Shown: piece by piece, positions 10,784 to 22,078 of the stretch
Numbering within the stretch: the first letter of the stretch is position 1
Layout: each line of letters opens with the position of its first letter
Source: Spodoptera frugiperda
Taxonomy: Eukaryota > Arthropoda > Insecta > Lepidoptera > Noctuidae
DNA: 64,000 bases
Reading direction: 5' to 3'
Assembly: GCF_023101765.2 (NCBI RefSeq)
Contig: NC_064237.1
Coordinates: forward strand, 6,295,649 to 6,359,648
The notes under the pieces: model-generated
The model's input: only the letters and a program-made list of their open reading frames with translations
What the model was told of the DNA's origin: nothing
Database searches by the model: none
Made by a program: the position numbers and the translations under genes

Positions 10784-12107
10784 TGTGACTGTTTCTAGCC
10801 TATCCTAGGGTGGATAAATTTTTCGTTTTTCCTAAATCAAGGAGGGATGTTATTCGGCTTACCCCTTCGTGGGAAATGGGCAAGGAACAGAGCCCCGCCA
10901 TCCGCTCTGTTCTGTAGAGCTCGTCCAGATACTGGTCACTCTCCCACCGTTTCCGATAGTTCACGGGATATTTAATGAATTCCCAATAAATAACATAACT
11001 TATTTTATTAAATTGTTCATTATGTTATTTATATATATTTCTTCAAAAGCAAGTATTAAATAACATGACTTATGGTATTAACTTTTTCATCATGTTATTT
11101 ATGTATATGATCAATCAAAAGCAAGTACAAAGGATAATATGGGAATTCATGAGGAAACGATATACTAAAGGGATGTATTCTAATTTATTTACATTTAATC
11201 ATGAAATAAGAGGTCAGCAAAGAGAAGGGATTATGCTACGTGGAAGAATACCGTTACAGATGCACTTGTGTACGCCGAAGTGGCCATTCAGATCTACACA
11301 TCATTACACCTCCTTAATAGAACCCCGTTTCGACAGTGCATGTTTCGTCAACCGTAGAATTTTTTTAGTATAGATATGCCTCCTATGGCGGGTGTGGATG
11401 TTGACGAGACACACATGTGTTTTGAACCTAGTACTCCTTTCGAGCATAGCTAACCAATGTATGGAGAGACTCCGAGATACTTGGTGAAGCCTACCCCCGC
11501 TCCCTGGAGATGCGCGTACAACAAGTACAGTGCAGGGCACTGTTCCGGGGATACAAATAGGAAGATGGGATAAGGCCCTAGCCTATAATAAATCCACATT
11601 CACATACCCGTTCGCTGCTTTCACACTGCTACTCACCAAACTTCCACACAACACACTGAATTTACTTAGTACAACTGGGTTCTAAGGAACCAATTCTAGT
11701 CTATCCTAGACAACCTTCCGTCTCCGCAGTCCAAGAGTAAGTGTCCTCTCGTTTTCATCACATTTGTAACATCTCCTCGCCAGAGCCCCTTTCCCAGGCC
11801 AATGCAACCCTTGTTTTATGGCACTTTTTGTGCAATATCCTAATTGTTTCCAAGGGACCTTTCGCAGGTCAGCATTATTGCAACCAGATGTGGCGTTTCG
11901 TATTGTGTTGTGCGCCCAATGGTCCCACTTTACACTTAAGATCATTTAACAAGTTACAACTCAATTGCCCATTAGTTATCCCAAGTCTGGTTCTCATAAA
12001 ATATAAGATGAATGGCCTAACATGTGGCTCATTGGAAAGTTGACACTTTAAAGTATTGGGATGCCTTTGTTTATATTTTAGGGGTAGGTACCTGACGGAC
12101 CGTCACA
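10784..12107 (-). repeat. Left-hand LTR (3' LTR of the minus-strand element)
   Basis: 1324 bp, starting TGTGACTG and ending CCGTCACA on the plus strand. It matches the other LTR with only about four or five differences outside 11041-11180, where differences cluster. It contains two tandem copies of an approximately 66-bp AT-rich unit (about 10986-11120). Confidence 0.92.
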
Positions 12108-12118
12108 TTCCCCCCTCT
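12108..12118 (-). promoter_or_regulatory. Polypurine tract of the LTR element
   Basis: On the minus strand AGAGGGGGGAA directly abuts the TGTGACGG start of the 3' LTR. This is the expected plus-strand primer site and fixes the element's orientation. Confidence 0.85.
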
Positions 12119-13215
12119 GAAAATCAGACGCGTGACGCAGTTCAGCGTATGAGCTTTCATAATAGGGCAATAGCAAATAATCATAGTGGTTTACAAAACC
12201 ATGTCCTCCTCCATGTACATTCATATAGGTATCTGTGTCCAATAAGAATCTATTAAGATTTAACCTAGGCATAGTGTACAAGCATCCTCTTTCCTGTTTC
12301 AGCGATTGAGTTAAATTATGTGAATGTATATTCAGATTCATCGCACGCCGATTAATTTATCACGAAACTAGTCATATTCCAATACATAAATCCTACAATT
12401 CTTCAAACAATTGTTCAACTGTAGCTGTGTGTAACAGAGTTGAAAAATCCAAAACAGCGTTCTACTGCTTGATTATACAAACATCTAGTTTGTAAGCCAT
12501 TGTATCCTTTGGTCAATGATGAGTAAACCTAGCAGTATGTCCACTGCATAGGCAACCTACGTGTTCCGGGGTGCAGTAGCACAACTGGCAAACTAGCCTG
12601 GCCTCCAGTGAATGATAAAGCGACTCGATACGTTAAAACTCTCGGTTGTAACCAAACACGACATTCACTAGTTTAGGTATAGGTGCTTGAAATTACGTAT
12701 CTACGCATATGAGTTTTCATAATATAGGGCAACATCAAATATTCGTAGTGGTTCACAAGACCATGTCCCCTACAATCCAATCGGTATTTGAGTCCAATAA
12801 GTATCGACTTAGGTATTGTGCCTAAGCATGTTTCCCCTGCTTCTGTTATTGAATTAAAGTGTGTGCATATTTTATTCATGTTTATTGCACGCAGATTACT
12901 TATCGTCATTACGGAACCAGTCATGTTCCAATTTATAAGCTTCCGAATTACTAAGCTATGAACTTGTAGTTCAGAGTGCAAAACAGCACCTCCTGCTTCA
13001 TTAGGAGCAGACAGCAACAAACATCTGATTTGTGGGCTAGTTATTTCTTGGAGAATATTGGATAAATTTGACAATTCATCCGCTGCGTGATTGCAATTCA
13101 CCTGTCCCAGGGTATAATAACAAAACTGGCAATCTAGCCCAATCTCCTTGTGGATCTGAAGACGTTTCGCCATGTTAAAACACGCGGTTGTGACCAAGTA
13201 CGATATGTACTCGCT
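12119..13215 (-). repeat. Diverged tandem duplication inside the LTR element
   Basis: About 12140-12660 and 12700-13215 are two old copies of a roughly 530-bp segment. Matching blocks include 'gagctttcataata'/'gagttttcataata', 'accatgtcc', 'gtccaataag', and 'cggttgtaaccaa'/'cggttgtgaccaa', in the same order. The second copy contains a 174-codon minus-strand frame (12673-13197) that I do not recognise. The two copies are not aligned in one reading frame throughout, so I do not call a gene. Confidence 0.65.
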
Positions 13216-13360
13216 TATACGTTTAGGAGTCCTTGCAGTTACGCGTCTATACCATAAAGTAGTACAACAAGTTGCACTAATATAAGTTTAAGTCTCGTGC
13301 ATATGGCAATTTGTGTTTTCAACTATAACTTAGTGAATGACTGCTGGAATAAGCCATATT

Positions 13361-13635
13361 TGGTCATTTCTCTTAAGTGAAGCCGCATAATAACGTAACA
13401 TCCCTAAAGTTGCACATACGTATATTTGACTTGAACATGGTCATTTCTCTTAAGTGAAGCCGCATTTTCTCTTAAGTGAAGCCGCATAATAACGTAACAT
13501 CCCTAAAGTTGCACATACGTATATTTGACTTGAACATGGTCATTTCTCTTAAGTGAAGCCGCATTTTCTCTTAAGTGAAGCCGCATAATAACGTAACGTC
13601 CCTAAAGTTGCACATAAGTATATTTGGCTTGAACA
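13361..13635. repeat. Tandem repeat, 2.8 copies of a 99-bp unit
   Basis: Units start at 13361 (77 bp), 13438 (99 bp) and 13537 (99 bp), each opening 'tggtcatttctcttaagtga' and closing 'ttgaaca'. The longer units contain a second internal copy of the 22-bp phrase 'tttctcttaagtgaagccgc', so the array is a repeat within a repeat. Confidence 0.9.
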
Positions 13636-13700
13636 GTCGAAACCTAATTGTGTCTTTTCCTGTCACACAACAGTTTAGTTATCGCATATCGCTCGCTTGG

Positions 13701-14300
13701 GTCTCGTCGTAGAGCATGAAGGATTTAATTACTTTAATTTCGACTTTCGAAACTCTCAACAACCAGCACTATATGCTAGGACTGCAACTTTCGCATATCG
13801 ACAGGCTCCTCTCATAACATAACTGTCAAATGACTCCACTCTCGCCAAGGATATAAAGCGTATTACTAAGACAGGACTGGTAATGATCTGCATTTGACAA
13901 ATAAGGCTAATTATTCGCTTCTAATAACTCCTTCCGCTGTTTCATCCGCGCCCTAACACTTTTTGTTGTGTATCAGTTAAAACCCTAACTTTATCTTTTC
14001 CAGACGCTCGGCACTAACTCCATATTATACTATGGCTCTCGTTATAGAGCATGAGGGATTCAATTACTTTAATTTCCACTTTCGAAACTCTTAATAACCA
14101 GCACTGTATGCTAGGACTGCAACATCCGCATATTATCCGGCTTCTCTCATAATATAACTGTCAAATTACTTCACTTTCGCCAAGGATATAAAGCTTGATA
14201 CTAAGACAGAACTGGTATCGATCTGCGTTTGACGAATAAGGCTAATTATTCGCTTCTAATAGCTCCTTCCGTTGTTTCATCCGCGCCCTAACACTTTCTA
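13701..14300. repeat. Direct duplication of a 266-bp segment
   Basis: Copy one (13701-13967) and copy two (14035-14300) share 'gagcatga.ggatt.aattac', 'aaggatataaagc', 'aataaggctaattattcgct' and 'tcatccgcgccctaacactt' in order, with roughly 85-90% similarity by eye. A 67-bp unrelated spacer lies between them. Confidence 0.85.
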
Positions 14301-16400
14301 TTGTTTATTCAGGTAACAGTACAACCTATCACATGCTCATTCTTAGATGTGCACGGGCAAATCTAGCTCTAATAAGCAGGTACTATATTAAGCAGTGATC
14401 TGAATTATTTTACGATCAGGTCGCAACTGAGTACTATTTGAAGCACTGGACTTTATGTTTGTGCTTGATTCCACTTGATTCTGAGTTTGGCAATGCTCGT
14501 TAGAGTTTTCATTACCTGTGTGAATTATCTAAAGCTTGCCACCACTAGGGCTACTTCCTATGCAATAGGTGCGTTCTCAAACTCACAATCTCACACAACA
14601 ACTCGTAGGTCTCACTTATAATACCTGCCACTATCGGGAATCGAACCCGTGTAAAATAATCTCCCTTCACACTTCTTCCATGCACATACGATACGTGCAA
14701 TCCTACCTTCACTTATTTGCCTTTGACAATTATTGCATGATTGACACTAGAATTTACTTTATCTAGATGTCAAAATATGCCGTGGCCTCTGAGTTTGTTT
14801 TTGTATTTCTTCTCAAAGCAGCCAGACAATTACCGTGCCCCTCATTAAGCTCATATGTATATAAGTAATAGTGATATTTGCCTATTATTTAAGGAATCAG
14901 ATATTGATTTGTTTCATTTGAAAAGTCTATGTTATAATTATGGTTTCTTCCATAAAACTTTTCATTTTCTGTTATCTCTATAACATCCCTACAATCTAGT
15001 AGATGAAAGCCACGTCAACCAATCTAACCTAATGATTACTATCCCTATGGAATGTTTCGCAATAGCCTACCATCATCATAATTCTGACACTATGTTACAA
15101 AGTAACAGTGCCACGTCATATTTGTTTTACTAACAGAAGCCAATAGCTTCCGCTAATATCCATTAACTTGTGAAAGGGTAAAATATAGTCCAAAGCCTAA
15201 CAGATCTCCGATCGCGTATAGATACATTTCATAGTTGTACCTAAAATCCGAATTAAACTGAACGCTTCTGCTTTGGCTGTCTCTGTCCATTGGTCGAGTA
15301 CAACAATCCTGTGCATGCTTATAAAATAATTTGTACATACCAGGACTTTTCTTTAGGTGACGCTAGTCACGCTACCTGAGCTCTCTCTAATACGCCACCG
15401 TACTCGTTACCGCTGGTCAGAAGCCTCCTACTGCGTTTACTGCCTCCGGCATCGAAGCACGATCGGCACGAAGAGTAATAGCTGAAATGGTCCGCACATA
15501 AACATATAAGTATACATCCCAATACATGAGCCCCCCTCCGAGTATAAGAGGTTAGAGCAAATTCAGAATATTTCAGTTTAGGTTTGATTAACTTCAAGCC
15601 ACCTTTCTAAACTGTAATTTATCAGGCATTACATTGGATTTCACACCTCTACCAAATTTTGTCAGTATAAGTATATAATTAGACAATAGCCCCTGTTATT
15701 AAATATTTTGTCAGGGGTTAGTCTCAAATATGAATGCCCCCCTCAGACTCTGGCAGCATAGAATCCATCGTAAACTTCACACAATGTCAATTCATATAGG
15801 GACATGTGTTCGTCAATAGTAATTGTTGGAACCAAGCTAGAATCGTGTTAAATATTCAAAATAATTATCAATTTTAGAAGCTGGCAACATCACATTAATA
15901 TAATGGGCCAGTCTTTATAATCTTGATTAATAAAAGAACACTTAGCTTCGTTCAGGATACTATCGCCACGACTGCTGTCGCCTTCCTCAGCCGAATGTCA
16001 AGGAGTCACAAGATATATTAGTTTAATATCCTGGAATTTTAAACAAGAACACACGAGTATCTGATGCAAGAAGATAACCATAGTGACAAATGAACTGTAA
16101 CACGTTAAGTTCACTCAAATAAAAATATATTGTACAATCTATACATCAATTTGAACAGTTTGTTCCAAAATGCCCACATCTCAAACATCCTTCACTCATT
16201 TACAATCCACACTCACAACTTTTCCTGCAATCAGGCACTTGTAAAAAATTAATTAACTTCTTTCTTTAATATGGCCGTAGAATAGGAATTAGACCGGTCC
16301 AACTAATATAAAATTCACCATCTATGTAATAATAAATCCGCTACATATTAGTCGACAAATGTAGAAATAAAATTTAAACTTATCATCAAAATAACCATGC
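14301..16400. other. Non-coding interior of the LTR element
   Basis: No coding frame on either strand is recognisable. A single perfect B-box phrase (gggaatcgaaccc on plus) sits at 14636-14648, a distant relative of the cluster at 16401-16776. Confidence 0.5.
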
Positions 16401-16776
16401 GGGAATTGAACCCACTATTTGCAGAGATAATCCATTTGTGTCCGTATGACTTGGGAATTGAACCCAACACAATCTGCGGAGACAGATCTAAACACCTTTG
16501 AATCCTAACGTACTGTTTTTCTTCTTAACACACGCTGTACGTATTAATTAGCAAAAGCTACTGGATACAAAATATACACACGTGGGGATTGAACCCACAA
16601 CCTACACTTGTACATAAATCGTACATACAGTAATGAATTCATGCGGGAATCGAACCCTTGACTTACTCTCATTTTTAACTAAAAAGGATTGGGAATTGAA
16701 CCCATAATCTGCGGAGACAAACTACAAAATAAACATTACTCATGATAAAATAATATGTAAGTGGGAATTGAACCCA
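16401..16776 (-). other. Cluster of six tRNA T-arm / B-box-like hairpins
   Basis: On the element's sense (minus) strand, six copies of GGGTTCAATTCCC or a close variant occur at 16763-16776, 16691-16704, 16645-16657, 16584-16597, 16453-16466 and 16401-16414. Each forms a T-stem and 7-nt T-loop (for example GTGGG/CCCAC or TTGGG/CCCAA around TTCAATT). Two are preceded by the shared phrase GTCTCCGCAGATT, which in the 16453 copy can pair as an anticodon-like stem. They lie 110-490 nt downstream of the tRNA-His primer site. The surrounding sequence does not match the window's SINEs. The B-box consensus is bound by TFIIIC in tRNA genes; a role here is inference. Confidence 0.7.
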
Positions 16777-16886
16777 CGGGTTTTAATAAAGCCGTCTAGT
16801 CGTAATTACGTTGTGTTTTATCGTAGTAACCCATAAATAATTCTTCCTCGTTGCACTGAAGTGAATCAGTACATTTAATGACGAGG

Positions 16887-16904
16887 ATCCTGGTCACGGC
16901 ACCA
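16887..16904 (-). promoter_or_regulatory. Primer-binding site, tRNA-His
   Basis: On the minus strand TGGTGCCGTGACCAGGAT follows the LTR after a 2-nt spacer. Its complement, ATCCTGGTCACGGCACCA, equals the 3' end of animal tRNA-His with CCA, as I recall that tRNA. Confidence 0.85.
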
Positions 16905-16906
16905 CA

Positions 16907-18231
16907 TGTGACTGTTTCTAGCCTATCCTAGGGTGGATAAATTTTTCGTTTTTCCTAAATCAAGGAGGGATGTTATTCGGCTTACCCCTTCGTGGGAAAT
17001 GGGCAAGGAACAGAGCCCCGCCATCCGCTCTGTTCTGTAGAGCTCGTCCAGATACTGGTCACTCTCCCACCGTTTCCGATAGTTCACGGGATATTTAATG
17101 AATTCCCAATAAATAACATAACTTATTTTATTAAATTGTTCATTATGTTATTTATATATATTTCATCAAAAGCAAGTATTAAATAACATGACTTATTGTA
17201 TTAACTTGTTCATCATGTTATTTATAATTATGTTCTATCAAAAGCAAGTACAAAGGATTAAATGGGAATTCATGAGGAAACGGATATATTCTAAAAGGAT
17301 GTATTCTAATTTATTTACATTTAATCATGAAATAAGAGGTCAGCAAAGAGAAGGGATTATGCTACGTGGAAGAATACCGTTACAGATGCACTTGTGTACG
17401 CCGAAGTGGCCATTCAGATCTACACATCATTACACCTCCTTAATAGAACCCCGTTTCGACAGTGCATGTTTCGTCAACCGTAGAATTTTTTTAGTATAGA
17501 TATGCCTCCTATGGCGGGTGTGGATGTTGACGAGACACACATGTGTTTTGAACCTAGTACTCCTTTCGAGCATAGCTAACCAATGTATGGAGAGACTCCG
17601 AGATACTTGGTGAAGCCTACCCCGCTCCCTGGAGATGCGCGTACAACAAGTACAGTGCAGGGCACTGTTCCGGGGATACAAATAGGAAGATGGGATAAGG
17701 CCCTAGCCTATAATAAATCCACATTCACATACCCGTTCGCTGCTTTCACACTGCTACTCACCAAACTTCCACACAACACACTGAATTTACTTAGTACAAC
17801 TGGGTTCTAAGGAACCAATTCTAGTCTATCCTAGACAACCTTCCGTCTCCGCAGTCCAAGAGTAAGTGTCCTATCGTTTTCATCACATTTGTAACATCTC
17901 CTCGCCAGAGCCCCTTTCCCAGGCCAATGCAACCCTTGTTTTATGGCACTTTTTGTGCAATATCCTAATTGTTTCCAGGGACCTTTCGCAGGTCAGCATT
18001 ATTGCAACCAGATGTGGCGTTTCGTATTGTGTTGTGCGCCCAATGGTCCCACTTTACACTTAAGATCACTTAACAAGTTACAACTCAATTGCCCATTAGT
18101 TATCCCAAGTCTGGTTCTCATAAAATATAAGATGAATGGCCTAACATGTGGCTCATTGGAAAGTTGACACTTTAAAGTATTGGGATGCCTTTGTTTATAT
18201 TTTAGGGGTAGGTACCTGACGGACCGTCACA
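16907..18231 (-). repeat. Right-hand LTR (5' LTR of the minus-strand element)
   Basis: 1325 bp with the same TGTGAC...GTCACA ends as the left LTR. It holds the promoter-side U3 at its right end on the minus strand. Outside 17163-17300 it is nearly identical to its partner, implying a recent insertion. Confidence 0.92.
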
Positions 18232-18235
18232 CTAT

Positions 18236-18663
18236 GAATAAATAGGCCCATTTAATTCCCCTAAATAACATCACATAAATAACACTCGGTACGCCAATCG
18301 CCACTGCATTCGTAATCGGTGTCATAAATTAATGACCTTTGAAATGGCCGACAATACGGAACGTGGCAGATGTGAATTCCATTTGAGCTTAGTGGCCATA
18401 AATTCATTTATTATTCAAACGTAACGCCCACTTATCTCGCTTCAACGCAGATACAAGCACTTAATATGTGAAAATCGTCATCATTGATAACTCATTCAGC
18501 AATATTGTTGTATGGTCATTCAATAGGCCTCGTTGGGTGTTATTTTAGTACTTTGGATATCATCCAATACCAATAGTAGTAGTGGTTTAAGAACTAAGAA
18601 AAAGTATTGTTTACAATGTAAAGAATCTTCTAATTCGTTGGATTAATCAGAAAGACACTATCT
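18236..18663. other. AT-rich non-coding sequence
   Basis: No gene or clear repeat is seen. Confidence 0.4.
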
Positions 18664-18771
18664 GACTCTGAGTGTGGACTCAGAGTCATTTAATGCTTAC
18701 TTAAACTATTCCTTAGTAACGATTTTGTATGGAAAACAATTGCTAAGGACTGGGTTAAGAAACCATTAAAT
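18664..18771. repeat. Perfect 9-bp hairpin and adjacent small foldback element
   Basis: GACTCTGAG and CTCAGAGTC (18664-18672, 18679-18687) pair around a 6-nt loop. Right after it, 18687-18771 has ends catttaatg / cattaaat and an interior (taacgattttgt...gaaaac.attgctaa) that recurs at about 45466-45555, so this is probably a small MITE family. Confidence 0.5.
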
Positions 18772-21700
18772 TACTTTGAGTGCGCGAGTTAGTAATCGTT
18801 GGCTAAGGACCCACCTAGTTGGGCAAATTCCATTAAATCTGAGTCACATTCCAACACTCTCCATTGGAACATTCTACTTTATCCATGCTTCAAGGAGCTT
18901 TACCATCGCTATGAAAAGAGTACCTACACGATTAGGAAGAACAACAATAACAACACAACATAATTTAATCAAAGCCATCATCCTATCAGACCAGACAACA
19001 CGTCCACTACTGCATATTCCTCCTACACATCACTATCATAATTATAGCAATTACTTATTCCATGTTCCAATCATACTGTTATCGATTCAATTAACAAGAC
19101 AATGTGCACAAATCAATTATAAGCATCGTCATACTCATCACACATGGCCAAATGGCTGGCAATAAGAGACTGCGCACACACTTGAGCTTAGCTCCCATAA
19201 ATTCATTTATTATTAAACATTACGGCCATTTACGGCCACTTATCTCTTCCCCCACTAATTCACGCCGATTGGCGTGCGTTTGGCCGTTATTTGCAACTTA
19301 ATGTGCGTCTTCATATGAATTATTCAATCAGCTGCCGTTGGTATGAGCTTCAGTTATTAATGGTGGATTTTTAAGACGTACTTAGATATTGCATTCATAA
19401 CATGAGTGGCAAAAAGTGTGTGTTATATTAGACATGAACTTAGAAGAAGTTAGAAGTTTCGCCCATAAAATGTTGAAACTTTTCGTTGCCAAAATATAGC
19501 AACTGCTGCCATTAGATCATAAGTCTCGGTATTAGGTCATACAACTTATATGCCCGGGGAAATGATACCTAACAGTTATTAATCATATCTAGTTTCGATA
19601 TTGTATCGCAAGCACTAGGTCATATTTCGGAAAATGTAACAGATGCTATAAATAAATGGCTGGAAAACGTGTGATAAAGTAAATAGAATCACTTTAAGTG
19701 CTGTGTGGAAGTTGGTCAGGATTTATTGTTTCCTCGGAGCAGTTAGTAATGTAGTACGATTCTTTGCAACACGTGTTTTAGAGCTCTTTTCAATTCTACG
19801 CTACATAACATCACGTTTGTTATTTCTCGATTTTGGAGGGGGAAGTGTAGATACTTTAGGTTGCATCTAGGTTTCCATACAAACTCACGTCTGTGTCAAC
19901 CAACTACCTCACCCCTGTTGCCCATGGGGTAGGCAGAACAATAGAACGACAATTGCTACGATTCTTACACATCTCTTTCGCTTTATTGACAGTCATTAGT
20001 CATTTCAGTCATGATCGTCTATTAAAAGTACTTTTAATTTGGCCCTTCAGACGGATATATAGCAACCAGATTGGCGATATTTAATATATCTTGGTCAAAT
20101 TAATCAAAATATCAATTAATTACGTTTTATGGCTTACACGAAGGTAACTGTTTAATTAATTTTATAAATATCATGAGTGTTAGAAGGGCGTCGATGTTGT
20201 TATGGTAAAATCACACAAAGAAATCTGCATCATATTACCAGCTAAAAATTTTAAAATAAAAGCCACACAGCGATAAAGTTAAACATCCTTTAAGCCAGCA
20301 ACTACAAGCGACTTCAGAAACTGCTCACATGAAGTAAAATCGTCGATATTTTCAATACAAGCGTCTTGCCGATAATATAATTCGTCTACGGCGTACGACG
20401 TGCTTGAGCAAAAGTGACATCGATAATCGGAAATATAGTACTCAAAGACGTTCTTGGCGAGAAATAGTGATCCTGTTTGTAACTTTTATGCTGCCTAGGG
20501 TTTTATGTATATTTGATTTATCGAGATGCTTTGTAAAAGGAAGGATGGGTGTAAATAGAATAAAATTGTTGCAGTGTGATGAAGAGTCACATTTAATTGT
20601 GCCATTAGTGTAGTGTTTTATCGATAGGTAAATTGAGTTTAAAACATCGATGATAGAAATTCATTATGTAGTTTTTAAATGTGGTGGCCAATCATGCAGT
20701 GTCGGCTTTCAAAGAAATGTGCTTGCATATTATGTTGCACTACTAAATTAAACAATTCATAATCCTAAATTTCTGCTACTGATTTTTATTTTTACTTAAC
20801 CACTTTACACTGGAACATAAAAAGTGACATCACAAAAAAAGAAAACACCATTTTACTGTGATCGCATTTCGGAACACCGGGAACAACTGTCTGTCCATCT
20901 GTCATACAAATATTTTGTTCCATCCGTACAGAAGCGAAATGGAACCGAATTATACGGAACGTACGGAAGCACGTAGCTGCCATAGTGCCAATTGTGACGT
21001 CACAACGTGTCACGGGAGACTCCGATTATGATAGTGTTACGCAATTAGACTGCAAGAGAGGTGTCATGCTTGACGGAGCGCGACCCGATATGGTCGATAG
21101 TAGTTGCACCCTTGTCAAGCTTGTGGCATTGAATATGAGGAGATATGGTGTACAGGTTTATTCTTGGTTTATCTACATCTGTTAGTCGTCATATAATAGT
21201 CCTTTGGTTGAAAGACTTATGAACGCCAGACACTGACAGACAGAGTGACAAGCAATATAATTTAACGTGCCTACTTAAGGATTTATTCTCGGTTGCCATC
21301 AAGAAGAAAAAAAATAAAAAAATAAGGATTTATTGAAATATAATGCTTTGACTTTGACATCATGAAAAGAACAACTTGCTACATTTTTTGTGAAATGTAT
21401 TTATTGTAGCTATAATTTCTGACTCTATTACCCTATTACTACAAATATATAAAAAAATCGAGAATAAGAGACAAAAGAAGTCGAATTTAATAATAATTAA
21501 TTTGAAGCCGAAGATCAAACGCAATCCTTTGGCCGTAGCATATTTATAACTCAATCAAGGAGTTGCCAAAGTCCAAAGGATTTTAGAGAATCCAATATAT
21601 ATTTGGTATTGCTTGACTGCATGGGAATTTAAGCTAGAGAAAAATATTATTAAATTTTATGATTTCAATATTCTCAGTACGAGCGAGAAATCTCGCTTTG

Positions 21701-21844
21701 AGCTTGTCACGCGTGTACTATTACTGCAGTCCTACGTGAAACAAGACGAACGTGTCGTCTGAGCTTGCACGTGTTTATAGGTATTACGTACTTTTTGTAA
21801 AAGGGGTGCACAATGTATGGATAAGGGTTATACAAAAGTGAGAA
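18772..21844. other. AT-rich non-coding sequence
   Basis: The short frames here show no family features. Positions 21210-21355 carry a LINE-tail-like end with 'atgctttgactttgacat', shared with 24050-24270 and 53505-53705. I see nothing else supportable. Confidence 0.45.
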
Positions 21845-22078
21845 ACGTCACGCCTTTTATTCCCGATGGTGTACCTGTACTTAATATCATTGTGCAATGT
21901 ACACCCACTTATCACCTATGTATAATTCCTATGTAATAGGGGGTGAGCCTATTGCCATATACTGGGCACTATTCCAGACGCCGTGCACGGAATGCCTAGT
22001 AATACTTTGCCTGACCTGGGAATTGATCCCGAGACTCCTGGCCCGGCAGTTGCACTACCAACCACTCGACTAACGAGA
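21845..22078 (-). repeat. tRNA-derived SINE (first family), minus strand
   Basis: Reverse complement runs from a damaged head (ctctcgttagtcgagtgg) and B box (gggatcaattcccagg) through the 'atgggcaataggctcacc'-type body to 'gggaataaaaggcgtgacgt'. It is nearly full length but more diverged than the copy at 49072. Confidence 0.75.

Larger units (their letters stand above)
10784..18231 (-). mobile_element. Complete non-autonomous LTR retrotransposon (LARD-like)
   Basis: Two direct repeats (10784-12107 and 16907-18231) begin TGTGAC and end GTCACA, and are flanked by the 4-bp duplication CTAT (10780-10783, 18232-18235). The transcribed strand is the minus strand. Next to the right-hand LTR lies a primer-binding site that is 18/18 complementary to a tRNA-His 3' end, and next to the left-hand LTR a polypurine tract (AGAGGGGGGAA on the minus strand). 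The 4.8-kb interior has no gag, protease, RT or integrase frame: its longest ORF is 174 codons and matches nothing I know. Instead it holds tandem duplications and tRNA-arm-like motifs. It must be moved by another element's proteins. Structure fits a large retrotransposon derivative; superfamily is not determinable here (a 4-bp duplication fits Ty3/gypsy or BEL). Confidence 0.9.

Noticed and set aside
11065..11540. Overlapping ORFs in both LTRs (also 17188-17681)
   Set aside because: They repeat because the LTR repeats. The proteins have no family features and lie on both strands of a regulatory repeat.
12673..13197. 174-codon minus-strand ORF inside the LTR element, possible unknown protein
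   Set aside because: No recognisable domain. The tandem duplicate at 12140-12660 does not keep the same reading frame throughout (indels shift it), so there is no sign of protein-level constraint.
13361..13635. Possible CRISPR-like array
   Set aside because: The repeated units adjoin directly with no unique spacers, and the host is a eukaryote; it is an ordinary tandem repeat.
18776..19165. 129-codon plus-strand ORF rich in His, Thr and Ile
   Set aside because: Its start appears to be TTG, it has no known motif, and it lies in AT-rich repeat-like sequence.
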